DNA from: Bacillota bacterium
GTDB taxonomy: Bacteria > Bacillota > Clostridia > Christensenellales > Aristaeellaceae
Length of the DNA stretch: 64,000 nt
Assembly: GCA_023425025.1 (NCBI GenBank)
Contig: JAFADG010000012.1
Coordinates: forward strand, 62,001 to 126,000
Direction: 5' to 3'
Part shown: piece by piece, positions 8,146 to 16,446 of the stretch
How positions within the stretch are numbered: position 1 is the stretch's first letter
Layout of the letters: each line of letters begins with the position of its first letter
Position numbers and translations under genes: made by a program
Notes under the pieces: model-generated
Told to the model about the DNA's origin: nothing
What the model saw: only the letters and a program-made list of their open reading frames with translations
Databases searched by the model: none

Positions 8146-9597
8146 TTACTGCTTCTTCCATACCGCCGGGTGGAACAAAACCAGTATCGGAAACAATTCC
8201 AGCCTGCCGGCCAGCATGATCGCCGACAGCACGATCTTGGAAAAACCGCTATACCCGGAAAAGCTGCCTGCCGGCCCCACCGCGCCAAGGCCCGGGCCCA
8301 CGTTGGAAATACAGGTGAGGGCGGCGGTAAAGTTGGTTTCCAGGTCGTACAGGTTGTCCAGGGAAACAAGCAGCGTGCCCAGCAGCAGCAGCACCAAATA
8401 CGCGAAAAAGTACACCGCCGTCTGGGAGAGCATATCCTCCTCCACCGCTTTGCCCTCAAAGCGCACTACCTGCACCTTGTGGGGCCGGAAGGTCAGGGCA
8501 ATCTGCCGAAGGCTCATTTTCCCCAGCAGTATGGCCCGTACCACCTTCAGACCGCCGGCGGTGGAGCCCGCGCAGGCGCCCAGGAACATCAAAATTACCA
8601 GAATCACACGGCTGAACTGGGGCCACAGGTTATAGTCCGTGGTGGCATAGCCGGTGGTGGACATGACGCTGGCCATTTGGAAGCTGCCGTAGCGCAGCGC
8701 CTGAAAGAAATTACCGAACAGGGGCAGTATGTTGATGGAAATCAACAATGTTGAAAGGCCCGCGATGATCAGGTATATCCGCAGCTCCTCACTGCGCAGC
8801 GCCTCCCGCCAGGAGGAGGATACGATTTTATAGTATACGGCGAAATTCGCGCCGAACACCAGCATGAACACGGTGATGATGCCGTCAATCAGCGGGCTTT
8901 TGAAGGCGCCAACGCTGGCGGAATAGTTGCTGAACCCGCCTGTGCCGGCAGTGCCGAAGGCGTGAAGCAGCGCGTCGTACCAGTCCATGCCGGAGATCAC
9001 CAGCAACAGCACCAGCACGGCCGTGAGCACCGTGTAGATGAGGTACAAAAGCTTTGCGGTATCCCCCATTTTGGGCACCAGCTTGGACAGGCTTGGTCCC
9101 GGGCTTTCCGCCTGTACCAGGTGAGACGTGCGCCCCGACATGGTGGGCAGTATGGCCAGGGTTAATACCAATATGCCCATGCCGCCGATCCAGTGGGTAA
9201 AGCTGCGCCAGAAGAAAACGCCCCGGAAATCATCCTGGGGGAAATGGGTCAGCACCGTCGCGCCGGTGGTGGTAAAGCCGCTGACACACTCGAAAAGCGC
9301 CGAGGGAAAATCGGGGATCAGGCCGGAAAACATAAAAGGCAGGCTGCCAAAAACGCTGATCAGCACCCAGGACGCGGCCACGGCCACAACGCCCTCCCGG
9401 GCGCGCAGGTTCATATCCCTGGGCTTTGACAAAAGCCACATGGGCAGCGCGAAAAGCAGCGTAAGGCCAATGGTCTTTACAAAGGCCATGGTATCCCCGT
9501 CCCGGTAATAAATGGAGACGGCGAGGCTTAAGGCCATGGCGCCCGCGTCAATCAGCAGTATCTTGCCCAGGACATTGAGCAGCAGACGCTTGTTCAT
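8146..9597 (-). CDS. trkH: TrkH-family potassium uptake protein
   Basis: A 483-residue membrane subunit of a second potassium system. Family pore loops are visible as ECVSGFTTTGATV, AFGTAGTGGFSNY, SVMSTTGYATTDY and ALTCISNVGPGLG, with GACAGSTAGGLKVVR before the last. This is the longer TrkH type, with two extra N-terminal membrane segments. The start overlaps the stop of trkA by four bases (ATGA), so translation of the two is coupled. It is only distantly similar to the first channel at 6068-7417, so this is a separate subfamily and not a recent duplicate. Confidence 0.93.
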   Translation of the reverse strand: MNKRLLLNVLGKILLIDAGAMALSLAVSIYYRDGDTMAFVKTIGLTLLFALPMWLLSKPRDMNLRAREGVVAVAASWVLISVFGSLPFMFSGLIPDFPSALFECVSGFTTTGATVLTHFPQDDFRGVFFWRSFTHWIGGMGILVLTLAILPTMSGRTSHLVQAESPGPSLSKLVPKMGDTAKLLYLIYTVLTAVLVLLLVISGMDWYDALLHAFGTAGTGGFSNYSASVGAFKSPLIDGIITVFMLVFGANFAVYYKIVSSSWREALRSEELRIYLIIAGLSTLLISINILPLFGNFFQALRYGSFQMASVMSTTGYATTDYNLWPQFSRVILVILMFLGACAGSTAGGLKVVRAILLGKMSLRQIALTFRPHKVQVVRFEGKAVEEDMLSQTAVYFFAYLVLLLLGTLLVSLDNLYDLETNFTAALTCISNVGPGLGAVGPAGSFSGYSGFSKIVLSAIMLAGRLELFPILVLFHPAVWKKQ

Positions 9598-10973
9598 GCC
9601 CGGTCCTCCTGAAGGGTCAACACCTCATCCAGGCTGCCAATGCCGTTTTCCTTGGCGACAACGACGACGCTGTCGCCTGCTTCAATGTGGTCATTGCCGA
9701 AGGGAACGATGACCTTTCCTTCCCGGAAGATGACCGCTACTAAAGAGCCCTCCCGCACGGCAAGCTTGCGCAGCGGAATGTTGACGTATGCCGCGTCGGG
9801 TTCGGCGATAAATTCCAGGGCTTCCGCCTTGCCTTCCATAATGCGGTAGAGCTTTTCCACCGCCGTACCCTGGCCGCTGGCCCTGGCCCGGACATAGCGC
9901 AAAATGGTATTGCAGGTGATCAGCTTGGGGCTGACAATGGAGCCCAGCCCCATGGTTTTGATGATGTCGGTATAGTTGACACGGTTGTTTTTTACAATCA
10001 CCTTGCTGACGCCGTGGGCCATGGCATACAGGCCGGCCATCAGGTTTTCTTCATCCCGGTCGCATAAGGCTACGAAGGCATCCGTGCTGAACAGGCCTTC
10101 CTGATTCAGCAGGTCCTGATCGGTGCCGTCGCCGCAGACAACATTTGCTTCCGGCAGTTGCTCGCTGAGCAGCCTGGCCTTATCCGGCTTGATTTCGATG
10201 ATCGTTACCTTGATGCCCATGGGGAGAATCAGTTTGGCCAGATAGTAGCTGATCCGCCCGCCGCCCAGCAGCATGACATTGCGCACCGACAGCGTATTCT
10301 TGCCAAGGTATTTGAAAAACGCCGTAATGGTAACCATGTCGGATGCCACATGGACCTCGTCGTCCGGCTCGATCGTGAAATCGCCGTTGGGGATGATCAC
10401 GTCCCCGTCCCGCTCCACGGCGCAGTAGAGTACCTGGGGCAGGTTTCTGTGCTTTTTGGCAAGGTCCCGGATGGGTACGCCAACCACCGCATCCCCCTCA
10501 TGGGCGCGGAATTGCACCATTTCCACCCGGCCTCTGGCGAAGCTTTCGATGTTGTCGGCAAACGGGTAGCGCAGCAGCCGGCTGATTTCCAGCGCGGTTG
10601 CGCGCTCAGGGTTGATCGACATATCAATGCCCAAAACCTTTTGCATCAGCAGCAGGCTGTCGTTGTATTCCGGATCCCTGATGCGGGCAATGGCATATTT
10701 CGTCCCCAGTTGTTTGGAAGCAAGGCAGCAGAGCATGTTGATTTCATCCGTGGCGGTTGCGGCAATCACGATGTCCGCCTTGCCCACATCCGCCTCCATC
10801 AGCGTACGGATATTGGCGCCATTCCCCTTGACGCACAGTACATCCAGCGTATCCATGCTCCTTTGGAGCACATTGTCGCTACGGTCAACGATGATCACGT
10901 CGTGATCCTCTCTGGCCAGATTTTCCGCCAGAGTATGTCCCACCTTGCCATCGCCCACCACCATGATCCGCAT
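9594..10973 (-). CDS. trkA: Trk potassium uptake protein TrkA
   Basis: A 459-residue peripheral NAD-binding protein with two RCK units: MRIMVVGDGKVGHTLAE at the start and NVMLLGGGRISYYLAK near residue 225, each followed by a TrkA-C domain. I place the start at 10973 because GGAGGC stands seven bases before it; the frame stays open upstream to 11015 without a ribosome binding site. It is the first gene of a trkA-trkH operon. A TGATATAAT extended -10 lies at 11016-11021, giving a leader of about 35 bases. Confidence 0.93.
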   Translation of the reverse strand: MRIMVVGDGKVGHTLAENLAREDHDVIIVDRSDNVLQRSMDTLDVLCVKGNGANIRTLMEADVGKADIVIAATATDEINMLCCLASKQLGTKYAIARIRDPEYNDSLLLMQKVLGIDMSINPERATALEISRLLRYPFADNIESFARGRVEMVQFRAHEGDAVVGVPIRDLAKKHRNLPQVLYCAVERDGDVIIPNGDFTIEPDDEVHVASDMVTITAFFKYLGKNTLSVRNVMLLGGGRISYYLAKLILPMGIKVTIIEIKPDKARLLSEQLPEANVVCGDGTDQDLLNQEGLFSTDAFVALCDRDEENLMAGLYAMAHGVSKVIVKNNRVNYTDIIKTMGLGSIVSPKLITCNTILRYVRARASGQGTAVEKLYRIMEGKAEALEFIAEPDAAYVNIPLRKLAVREGSLVAVIFREGKVIVPFGNDHIEAGDSVVVVAKENGIGSLDEVLTLQEDRA

Positions 10974-11015
10974 AGGGCTGCCTCCGTTTCTATTCTGCAA
11001 CCGAAATCCCAGCAT

Positions 11016-11021
11016 ATTATA
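11016..11021 (-). promoter_or_regulatory. Probable promoter of trkA
   Basis: On the minus strand TATAAT is preceded by TG one base away (extended -10). The -35 region (TTTTCA) is weak. It lies about 43 bases upstream of the trkA start. Confidence 0.45.
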
Positions 11022-11039
11022 TCATACGTAAAATAAATG

Positions 11040-11064
11040 AAAAGCCTCGTTTTTCGACAAAGGC
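11040..11064 (-). terminator. Possible terminator after the holin-like gene
   Basis: On the minus strand a short GCC/GGC and TCG/CGA stem is followed by TTTTCATTT. It abuts the trkA promoter region. Confidence 0.35.
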
Positions 11065-11165
11065 GGCATCAGTGCGCATTCATGGGAGGGAATGGCTTCA
11101 GGCAAAGGAAAAAGCGCCGGCTTGTGCCTGACGCCTTTATTGTTTTTGGCTTTATTGTATCCGGA

Positions 11166-11612
11166 TCAGCCGATATCCCCCGCTTTCTTTTCCTGGAAGG
11201 AAAGCATTGCTTTTTTTGCTTCCACATTGCCGATGGCTTTGATATACGCCTCCTTGGCGGTGACTGCCACCAGGAAGGCGTAGGCGACGCATTTGGGGGC
11301 GAACGCCCACGTAAAGCTGCTAAAGCCCTGCAGCAGTGCCTGGGCCAGCACCTGGGCAATGAGGGCGATGCCGTAGACAATGTACTCTGTTTTGACCTTG
11401 CCGATTTTCTGGTCGATGGGCAGCTTGATAAACTGCACCACCAGCACCACAAACGTCACCTGCCCGGTAAAGGAAGCAAACTCCTCCGGCGTCAGATAGT
11501 CGCTGACTTTAGTGTCCGCAGCGCCTGCCGCTTCGGCCAATGCCAGCAGCGGATACAGGACGCACAGCGCAAGCATGCCAAGAAACAGGACTGAAAACAG
11601 AATCCGCCGCAT
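11166..11612 (-). CDS. Small membrane protein, holin-like (function unknown)
   Basis: About 148 residues. There is an N-terminal hydrophobic signal-like segment (to about residue 28), a short polar stretch with YLTPEEFAS, then two or three membrane segments (VTFVVLVVQFIKLP, YIVYGIALIAQVLAQAL, CVAYAFLVAVTAK) and a charged tail ending in EKKAGDIG. The layout recalls phage-type holins and their chromosomal relatives, but no lysis enzyme is next to it and I do not recognise the family. The second ATG (11612) is preferred because AAAGGAG lies eight bases before it; the first ATG, six bases upstream, is too close. It is a single gene upstream of trkA on the same strand. Confidence 0.6.
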   Translation of the reverse strand: MRRILFSVLFLGMLALCVLYPLLALAEAAGAADTKVSDYLTPEEFASFTGQVTFVVLVVQFIKLPIDQKIGKVKTEYIVYGIALIAQVLAQALLQGFSSFTWAFAPKCVAYAFLVAVTAKEAYIKAIGNVEAKKAMLSFQEKKAGDIG

Positions 11613-11853
11613 ATGCATCGCTCCTTTTTTATGGTCGGCCCAAGGTGCCTCGCCATGATCTGCCGTTTGCCCGGGCCTATATAAAGGATATTCCGCCGTT
11701 TGAAATGTAGCACGGTATGGCGGTATCCTGTTTGATACTATAGGCAGAAAGCAAGAAAGGTGGTAAAATAAGTTTCAAGTGGGCTTGCACGGTTCACCAA
11801 GGTTTTTCCATGCATAAATAACGGCCAACCGGCATATGAAAGGAGTCCCCGTT

Positions 11854-12987
11854 ATGCAATACGTACCTTTTGGCAGAACCGGTATCATGGTTTCGCGGCT
11901 GGGTTTTGGCTGCATGCGTTTGCCCTATGACGAGAAGGACGGCGTAAAGGTGTTCAATACCGAAAAGAGCGTACAAATGCTCCACCGCGCCATGGAGCTT
12001 GGCGTCAATTATTTTGACACCGCGCCCTATTACTGCGACAAGGAAAGCGAAGTCATTGTCGGCAAGGCTTTGAAGGGCCGCCGGGACAAGGTGTACCTTT
12101 CCACGAAAAACCCCATTGAAAACGACTCCGGCGATGATTTTCAAAAGCGGCTGGAAACCTCGCTCTTGAAGCTGGACACGGATTACATCGACTTTTACCA
12201 TTTCTGGGGCATTAATCTGGAAACCTACGACACCAAGATCGACGTGAAGGACGGTCCTTTGTCCAGGGCGTTAAAACTCAAGGAGCAGGGGCTGATTCGC
12301 CATATCTCCTTCTCCTTCCATGACGACGCGGAAAATTTGGTGAAGATTTTGCAGCGCGGCAAAGGCATCTTCTCCTCCGTGCTGTGTCAGTACAACCTGC
12401 TGGACCGCTCCAATGAGGAGGGCATGGCCCTGGCGAGGGAGCAGGGCCTTGGCGTGGTGGTTATGGGCCCCGTGGGCGGCGGCCGGCTGGGCGCGCCCTC
12501 CCAGGTGATCCGCGACCTTCTGCCGGGCAAGGTGGAATCCTCCGCCGAGGTGGCCATGCGCTTTGTGTTCAACAATAAAAACGTGCACATCGCCCTTTCC
12601 GGCATGGAGAACATCGCCATGCTGGAGGAGAACAGCCGCCTGGCCAGCAACATTCAGCCCCTTTCCCAGGAGGAGCAGCAGCGGGTGGAAAGCATGATGG
12701 CCGAAAACAAGCGGCTGGCCGAATTGTATTGCACCGGCTGCAACTATTGCATGCCCTGCCCCGCCGGCATCAATATTCCGGAAGTGTTCAAAATGATGAA
12801 CTACCACAGGGTATACGGCCTGACGGAATATGCCCAAAAGCAGTATGGCATGATCGGCAAGTCGGAATGGATGAAATATGAAAATGCCTCCGTTTGTGCG
12901 GATTGCGGCGGCTGCGAGGATAAGTGCCCGCAGCATTTGAAGATCCGGGATCAGCTGCGCCAGACCCATGAGACGCTGGCCAGGTAA
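11854..12987 (+). CDS. Aldo/keto reductase with C-terminal [4Fe-4S] domain
   Basis: A 377-residue cytoplasmic oxidoreductase. The AKR TIM barrel fills residues 1-275, with the start signature FGRTGIMVSRLGFGCMRLP, FDTAPYY (catalytic Asp and Tyr region), a Lys in VYLSTKNP and a His in DFYHFWG. The C terminus adds a ferredoxin-like domain: CTGCNYCMPCPAGINI and CADCGGCEDKCPQHL, enough cysteines for two clusters. Such proteins are common in anaerobic Clostridia and are thought to take electrons from iron-sulfur donors; the substrate is unknown. The start at 11854 follows AAAGGAG; the ATG at 11836 lacks such a site. It appears monocistronic. Confidence 0.9.
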   Translation: MQYVPFGRTGIMVSRLGFGCMRLPYDEKDGVKVFNTEKSVQMLHRAMELGVNYFDTAPYYCDKESEVIVGKALKGRRDKVYLSTKNPIENDSGDDFQKRLETSLLKLDTDYIDFYHFWGINLETYDTKIDVKDGPLSRALKLKEQGLIRHISFSFHDDAENLVKILQRGKGIFSSVLCQYNLLDRSNEEGMALAREQGLGVVVMGPVGGGRLGAPSQVIRDLLPGKVESSAEVAMRFVFNNKNVHIALSGMENIAMLEENSRLASNIQPLSQEEQQRVESMMAENKRLAELYCTGCNYCMPCPAGINIPEVFKMMNYHRVYGLTEYAQKQYGMIGKSEWMKYENASVCADCGGCEDKCPQHLKIRDQLRQTHETLAR

Positions 12988-13001
12988 GGGGACGAGAGCC
13001 G

Positions 13002-13036
13002 GGGGGAACCTCCCTTTATAAAAGGAGGTTTCCCCC
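13002..13036 (+). repeat. Palindromic repeat / possible terminator
   Basis: An imperfect hairpin GGGGGAACCTCC with GGAGGTTTCCCCC is followed by the tail CCCCTTCCGGAAAAACTTCATT. Similar tails occur near 28742-28762 and after the hairpin at 32349. It lies just after the aldo/keto reductase and lacks a T tract. Confidence 0.5.
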
Positions 13037-13140
13037 GTACCCCTTCCGGAAAAACTTCATTGGGGATGCGCAGGCAGGAAAGGCTGCCGTGCTGGCATTT
13101 TGCTCAATGGATTGTTTCCTGGGTTAGTAGATTCTTCTGG

Positions 13141-13169
13141 TTGACAAAATGACCATTTTACACTACACT
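13141..13169 (+). promoter_or_regulatory. Promoter of the DEAD-box helicase
   Basis: TTGACA (13141-13146), a 17-base spacer and TACACT (13164-13169). The start point near 13176 leaves a leader of about 140 bases before the ATG at 13317. Confidence 0.75.
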
Positions 13170-13210
13170 GTACATGCGCAGAAATTCAAATGGTTTTGAA
13201 TGCGCCCAGT

Positions 13211-13260
13211 ACCGCTGATCGGACCGTAACTTCCGTTTCGTGGAAGTAGCGGTTTTTTTT
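13211..13260 (+). terminator. Leader terminator (attenuator) before the DEAD-box helicase
   Basis: A hairpin with CCG/CGG at the base and ACTTCC/GGAAGT at the tip (13224-13252) runs straight into eight T residues (13253-13260). An outer ACCGCT/AGCGGT pairing (13211-13216 with 13248-13253) is an alternative. It lies between the promoter and the start codon, so read-through must be regulated or partial. Confidence 0.75.
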
Positions 13261-13316
13261 GTGGATGGGCCTGCGCCCCATCCGAGGGCATGCCCTCAAC
13301 ATATAAAGGAGTACCC

Positions 13317-14531
13317 ATGGAATTTCAACAGTTATCCATCCATCCCACCATCTTAAAGGCGCTGGCCCAGGAGCAGTATGTGACCCCCACGCCGATTCAG
13401 CAAAAGGCCATCCCGCCGGCCATCTTGGGCCGTGATTTATTGGGCTGCGCCCAAACCGGCACGGGCAAGACCGCGGCCTTCGCCGTGCCCATTTTGCAGC
13501 GGCTGTACAACAAGCCTGTTCCCATGCAAAGCCGCAGGCCCGTCCGCGCGCTGATCTTAACCCCCACCCGGGAGCTGGCGCTGCAAATTTATGAAAGCTT
13601 TCTGGCCTACGGCCGATATACGGGCCTTAGGACGGCGGTCATCTTCGGCGGCGTTGCCCAGGGCCCTCAGGAACAGAACCTGCGCCGGGGCGTCGATATC
13701 CTGGTAGCCACGCCGGGGCGCCTCAATGACCTCATCAGCCAGGGGCTTGTGAACCTTGGCGGCGTGGAGGTATTGACCCTGGACGAGGCCGACCGCATGC
13801 TGGATATGGGCTTTATCCACGATGTGAAAAAGATTCTGCTAAGAACGCCGGCAACCAAGCAGACGCTGTTTTTCTCCGCCACCATGCCCAGGGAAATCGC
13901 CGACCTTTCCAGCTCGCTGCTCCATGATCCCGTCAGGGTGGATGTGGCGCCGGCGGCCCCGACGGTGGACCTGATCACCCAGTCCGTATATTTTGTGGAC
14001 AAAATGAACAAGCGGAACCTGCTGATCCATCTTTTGCGCGATCCATCCATTCAGTCGGCGCTGGTTTTTGCAAGAACCAAGCACGGCGCTGACCGGGTGG
14101 AGCGGGAGCTGATCCGTGGCGGAATCAACGCCAAAGCCATTCATGGCGACAAATCCCAAAGCTCCCGCCAGCAGGCGCTCAGCGGCTTCAAGAACAAGAC
14201 GCTGCGGGTGCTGGTGGCCACCGATATCGCGGCTCGGGGCATCGATATCGACGAACTGTCCCACGTGATCAATTATGACCTGCCGGACGTGCCGGAAACC
14301 TACGTTCACCGCATCGGCCGCACCGGCCGGGCCGGGCATACCGGCATTGCCTTCTCCTTTTGCGACATCGAGGAAAAGGATAAGCTTAGGGCCATCGAAA
14401 GGCTGACCAACCGCAAGGTGCCGGTAGTGGAAGAGCATCCCTATCCCATGCAGGTGTTCACCCCGCCGCCCAAGGTGCCCCGCCCCCCCATGCGCATACA
14501 GCAGCAACAGCGGGCACGGGCAAGGGCGTAA
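13317..14531 (+). CDS. DEAD-box ATP-dependent RNA helicase
   Basis: A 404-residue RhlE-type RNA helicase that remodels structured RNA. Motifs in order: Q motif TPTPIQQKAIP, AQTGTGKT (I), TPTRELALQ (Ia), TPGR, DEAD (II), SAT (III), then the second RecA domain with ATDIAARGIDI and HRIGRTGRAG (VI). The C-terminal tail is short and basic (QQQQRARARA), without a recognisable RNA-binding domain. AAAGGAG lies before the ATG at 13317; an upstream in-frame ATG at 13290 has no such site. The long leader with an internal terminator suggests control by cold or by the helicase itself, as known for some cold-shock helicases; this is inference. Confidence 0.95.
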   Translation: MEFQQLSIHPTILKALAQEQYVTPTPIQQKAIPPAILGRDLLGCAQTGTGKTAAFAVPILQRLYNKPVPMQSRRPVRALILTPTRELALQIYESFLAYGRYTGLRTAVIFGGVAQGPQEQNLRRGVDILVATPGRLNDLISQGLVNLGGVEVLTLDEADRMLDMGFIHDVKKILLRTPATKQTLFFSATMPREIADLSSSLLHDPVRVDVAPAAPTVDLITQSVYFVDKMNKRNLLIHLLRDPSIQSALVFARTKHGADRVERELIRGGINAKAIHGDKSQSSRQQALSGFKNKTLRVLVATDIAARGIDIDELSHVINYDLPDVPETYVHRIGRTGRAGHTGIAFSFCDIEEKDKLRAIERLTNRKVPVVEEHPYPMQVFTPPPKVPRPPMRIQQQQRARARA

Positions 14532-14555
14532 CGGAAAACATACATTTGATTAATG

Positions 14556-14591
14556 AGCAGCGCCGCCTTTCGATTGGAAGGCGGCGCTGCT
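14556..14591 (+). terminator. Terminator of the DEAD-box helicase gene
   Basis: A 14-pair stem (AGCAGCGCCGCCTT with its complement) and an eight-base loop begin 25 bases after the stop. Only a short TT follows. Confidence 0.75.
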
Positions 14592-14957
14592 TCAGTGCTC
14601 TGAAAACAGACTTCATGGGGCGGAAGGGCTTTCACATCGTCCATTACCTCGCACGCGTGGTTCATGACGCTATGCGGGTGGTTGGTAACCTCCATCTGGC
14701 TCAATCGTCGCATTACTCGCTACCGCTCGTTTCGCCAGCCTCCTCCGCCTCGCTTCTTCCGCCTCCGGCGGCGCTTCGGCCACGGAGCCCCTACACTGCT
14801 TTTTGTTTGTTGGCTTCACTGCCGGAACATACGTGAAGCGCAAGAGCAGCCAATATACACTTTGCGGTCGTAGGGGCGATTATCAATCGCCCGCCTGTAT
14901 GGGCCAAGCCAACGAGGGGTATAAACCCAGAAAAGGGATTGCCGCTTTTTCAAAATA
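14592..14957. repeat. Gene-free spacer with dispersed repeats
   Basis: No convincing gene. A segment at about 14692-14790 (CATCTGGCTCAATCGTCGC, then CGCTACCGCTC, TTTCGCCAGCCTCCTCC and a CGG-rich end) recurs at about 28580-28730. A separate hairpin GGGCGATT-atc-AATCGCCC (14874-14892) matches a short palindrome type common in Firmicute intergenic DNA and may terminate the minus-strand ABC operon. Confidence 0.6.
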
Positions 14958-15710
14958 CTATATGCTGTATTCCTGTTCAGGTAAAATCCTTCTAAGAAAC
15001 TGCCTCGTCCGCTCCTCCCTGGGTCCCCGGAAAAAGTCCTTGGGCGGGCCTTCCTCCACGATGACGCCGCTGTCCATGAACACGATGTGGCTGGCTACCT
15101 CCTGGGCGAAGGCCATCTCATGGGTGACCACCACCATCGTGGTGCCCTCGTTTGCCAGCCGCTTCATAACGCCCAGCACCTCGCCGATCAATTCCGGGTC
15201 CAGGGCGGAGGTGGGCTCGTCAAACAGGATCACATCCGGATTCACCGCGATGGCCCGGGCGATGCCCACGCGCTGCTGCTGACCGCCGGAGAGCTTGATG
15301 GGGTAATAGTCGTACCGGTCGGAAAGACCCACCTTGTCCAGCGCCTGCCTGGCAATGCGTATAGCATCGGCCTTTGGCACCTTGCGGGCGGTGATCAGCC
15401 CCTCGGTCACGTTCTCCAGCGCGGTTTTGTTGCTGAACAGGTTGTAGTTTTGAAACACGAAGGCCGTGCGCTTGCGGATTTTCGCGATGTCCGCGCCGGT
15501 GGCGCTGTTCACGTTCACCCGCAGGTCGTCAAACAAAATCTCGCCCTTGTCCGCCCGCTCCAGAAAGTTTACGCAGCGCAAAAGCGTGGTTTTGCCCGAA
15601 CCGCTGGGGCCTAGGATCACCACCACGTCGCCTTTTTCCACCTTGATGGTAACGCCGCGCAATACCTGATGGTGGTGAAACGCCTTGTGGATATCCTTGA
15701 TCATCAGCAT
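14958..15710 (-). CDS. Polar amino acid ABC transporter ATP-binding protein
   Basis: A 250-residue GlnQ/HisP-type ATPase that powers amino acid import. Walker A GPSGSGKTTLL, Q-loop in FVFQNYNLFSN, signature LSGGQQQRVGIARA, Walker B VILFDEPTSALDPE and H-loop VVVTHEM are all present, and length is standard. It is the last gene of the minus-strand operon 20060 to 14958 and starts 17 bases after the permease stop, behind an AGGAGGAAAG site. No transcription terminator is obvious apart from the hairpin at 14874-14892. Confidence 0.95.
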   Translation of the reverse strand: MLMIKDIHKAFHHHQVLRGVTIKVEKGDVVVILGPSGSGKTTLLRCVNFLERADKGEILFDDLRVNVNSATGADIAKIRKRTAFVFQNYNLFSNKTALENVTEGLITARKVPKADAIRIARQALDKVGLSDRYDYYPIKLSGGQQQRVGIARAIAVNPDVILFDEPTSALDPELIGEVLGVMKRLANEGTTMVVVTHEMAFAQEVASHIVFMDSGVIVEEGPPKDFFRGPREERTRQFLRRILPEQEYSI

Positions 15711-15727
15711 GGGAAGTCTTTCCTCCT

Positions 15728-16438
15728 TCAGGCGCGCTTTAAGGATTTGTATGCGCCGAACCGCTTTTCCGCCAGGTTGAAAAGAAGCTGCGTTACGGAG
15801 CAGACCAGAATGTAAATTAAAAAGATGTCAATGTATGACTCGATATAGTTGTAGCCGTAGGCGGCCTCCACCTTGGCAATGGCGGTGATGTCCTTGACGG
15901 TCATCAAAAACGCCAGGGAGGTGCTCTTGATCAATTGTATCGTTACATTGCACAGGTTGGGCAGCGCGGCCACCAGCGCCTGGGGCAGTATGATGCGGAC
16001 ATACGCCTGAGCACGGCTGAGGCCTATGGAAAGCGCCGCTTCCATCTGCCCCCGGTCTACGGTGCTCAGCGCCGAGCGGCACAGCTCCGACAGTTCTGCC
16101 GTGGCGTTGATGGAAAATACGATGCAGGCGTACAGGATGGGGTTGATGTCAAATACGTTGATGGGCAACCCCAGCTGCTTTACTATGACGTTCAATAAAC
16201 TGGGAAAGAGGCTGTATACCATCAATATTTGCAGCAGCACCGGCGTGCCGCGGATGAAAGAGACATAAAACGTGACGAGCTGCTTGAGAACGCGCACGTT
16301 GTACATTTTGGACAGTGCCATAAAAAAGCCCAGGGGAAGTCCCACGATAAGGGCGGTTGCCGTGATAAAAAGGGTGGTAGGTATGCCCTTTAAGGCCAGG
16401 AAAAAAGTGTTCACCATGTAGCCGACGTTCAGTTCCAT
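15728..16438 (-). CDS. Amino acid ABC transporter permease (second)
   Basis: A 236-residue membrane permease of the His/Glu/Gln family (HisM/HisQ fold). It starts MELNVGYMVNTFF and has about five membrane segments, with the ATPase-docking EAA loop around ALSIGLSRAQAYVRIILPQAL. The start at 16438 is chosen for the GGAGGC site seven bases before it; the longer open frame upstream overlaps the other permease and has no similar site. With the permease at 16447-17151 it would form the heterodimeric channel. Confidence 0.93.
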   Translation of the reverse strand: MELNVGYMVNTFFLALKGIPTTLFITATALIVGLPLGFFMALSKMYNVRVLKQLVTFYVSFIRGTPVLLQILMVYSLFPSLLNVIVKQLGLPINVFDINPILYACIVFSINATAELSELCRSALSTVDRGQMEAALSIGLSRAQAYVRIILPQALVAALPNLCNVTIQLIKSTSLAFLMTVKDITAIAKVEAAYGYNYIESYIDIFLIYILVCSVTQLLFNLAEKRFGAYKSLKRA

Positions 16439-16446
16439 GCTGCCTC

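Noticed and set aside
7852..8754. Plus-strand frame of 300 codons across the KtrA end and antisense to trkH
   Set aside because: It crosses a perfect terminator and is antisense to a well-conserved membrane protein; the sequence is Gln/His/Arg-rich.
10158..11036. Plus-strand frame of 292 codons antisense to trkA
   Set aside because: It mirrors the conserved trkA frame and has no motif.
14592..14873. Short plus-strand frames in the repeat-rich spacer
   Set aside because: They have no ribosome binding sites and consist of the dispersed repeat.
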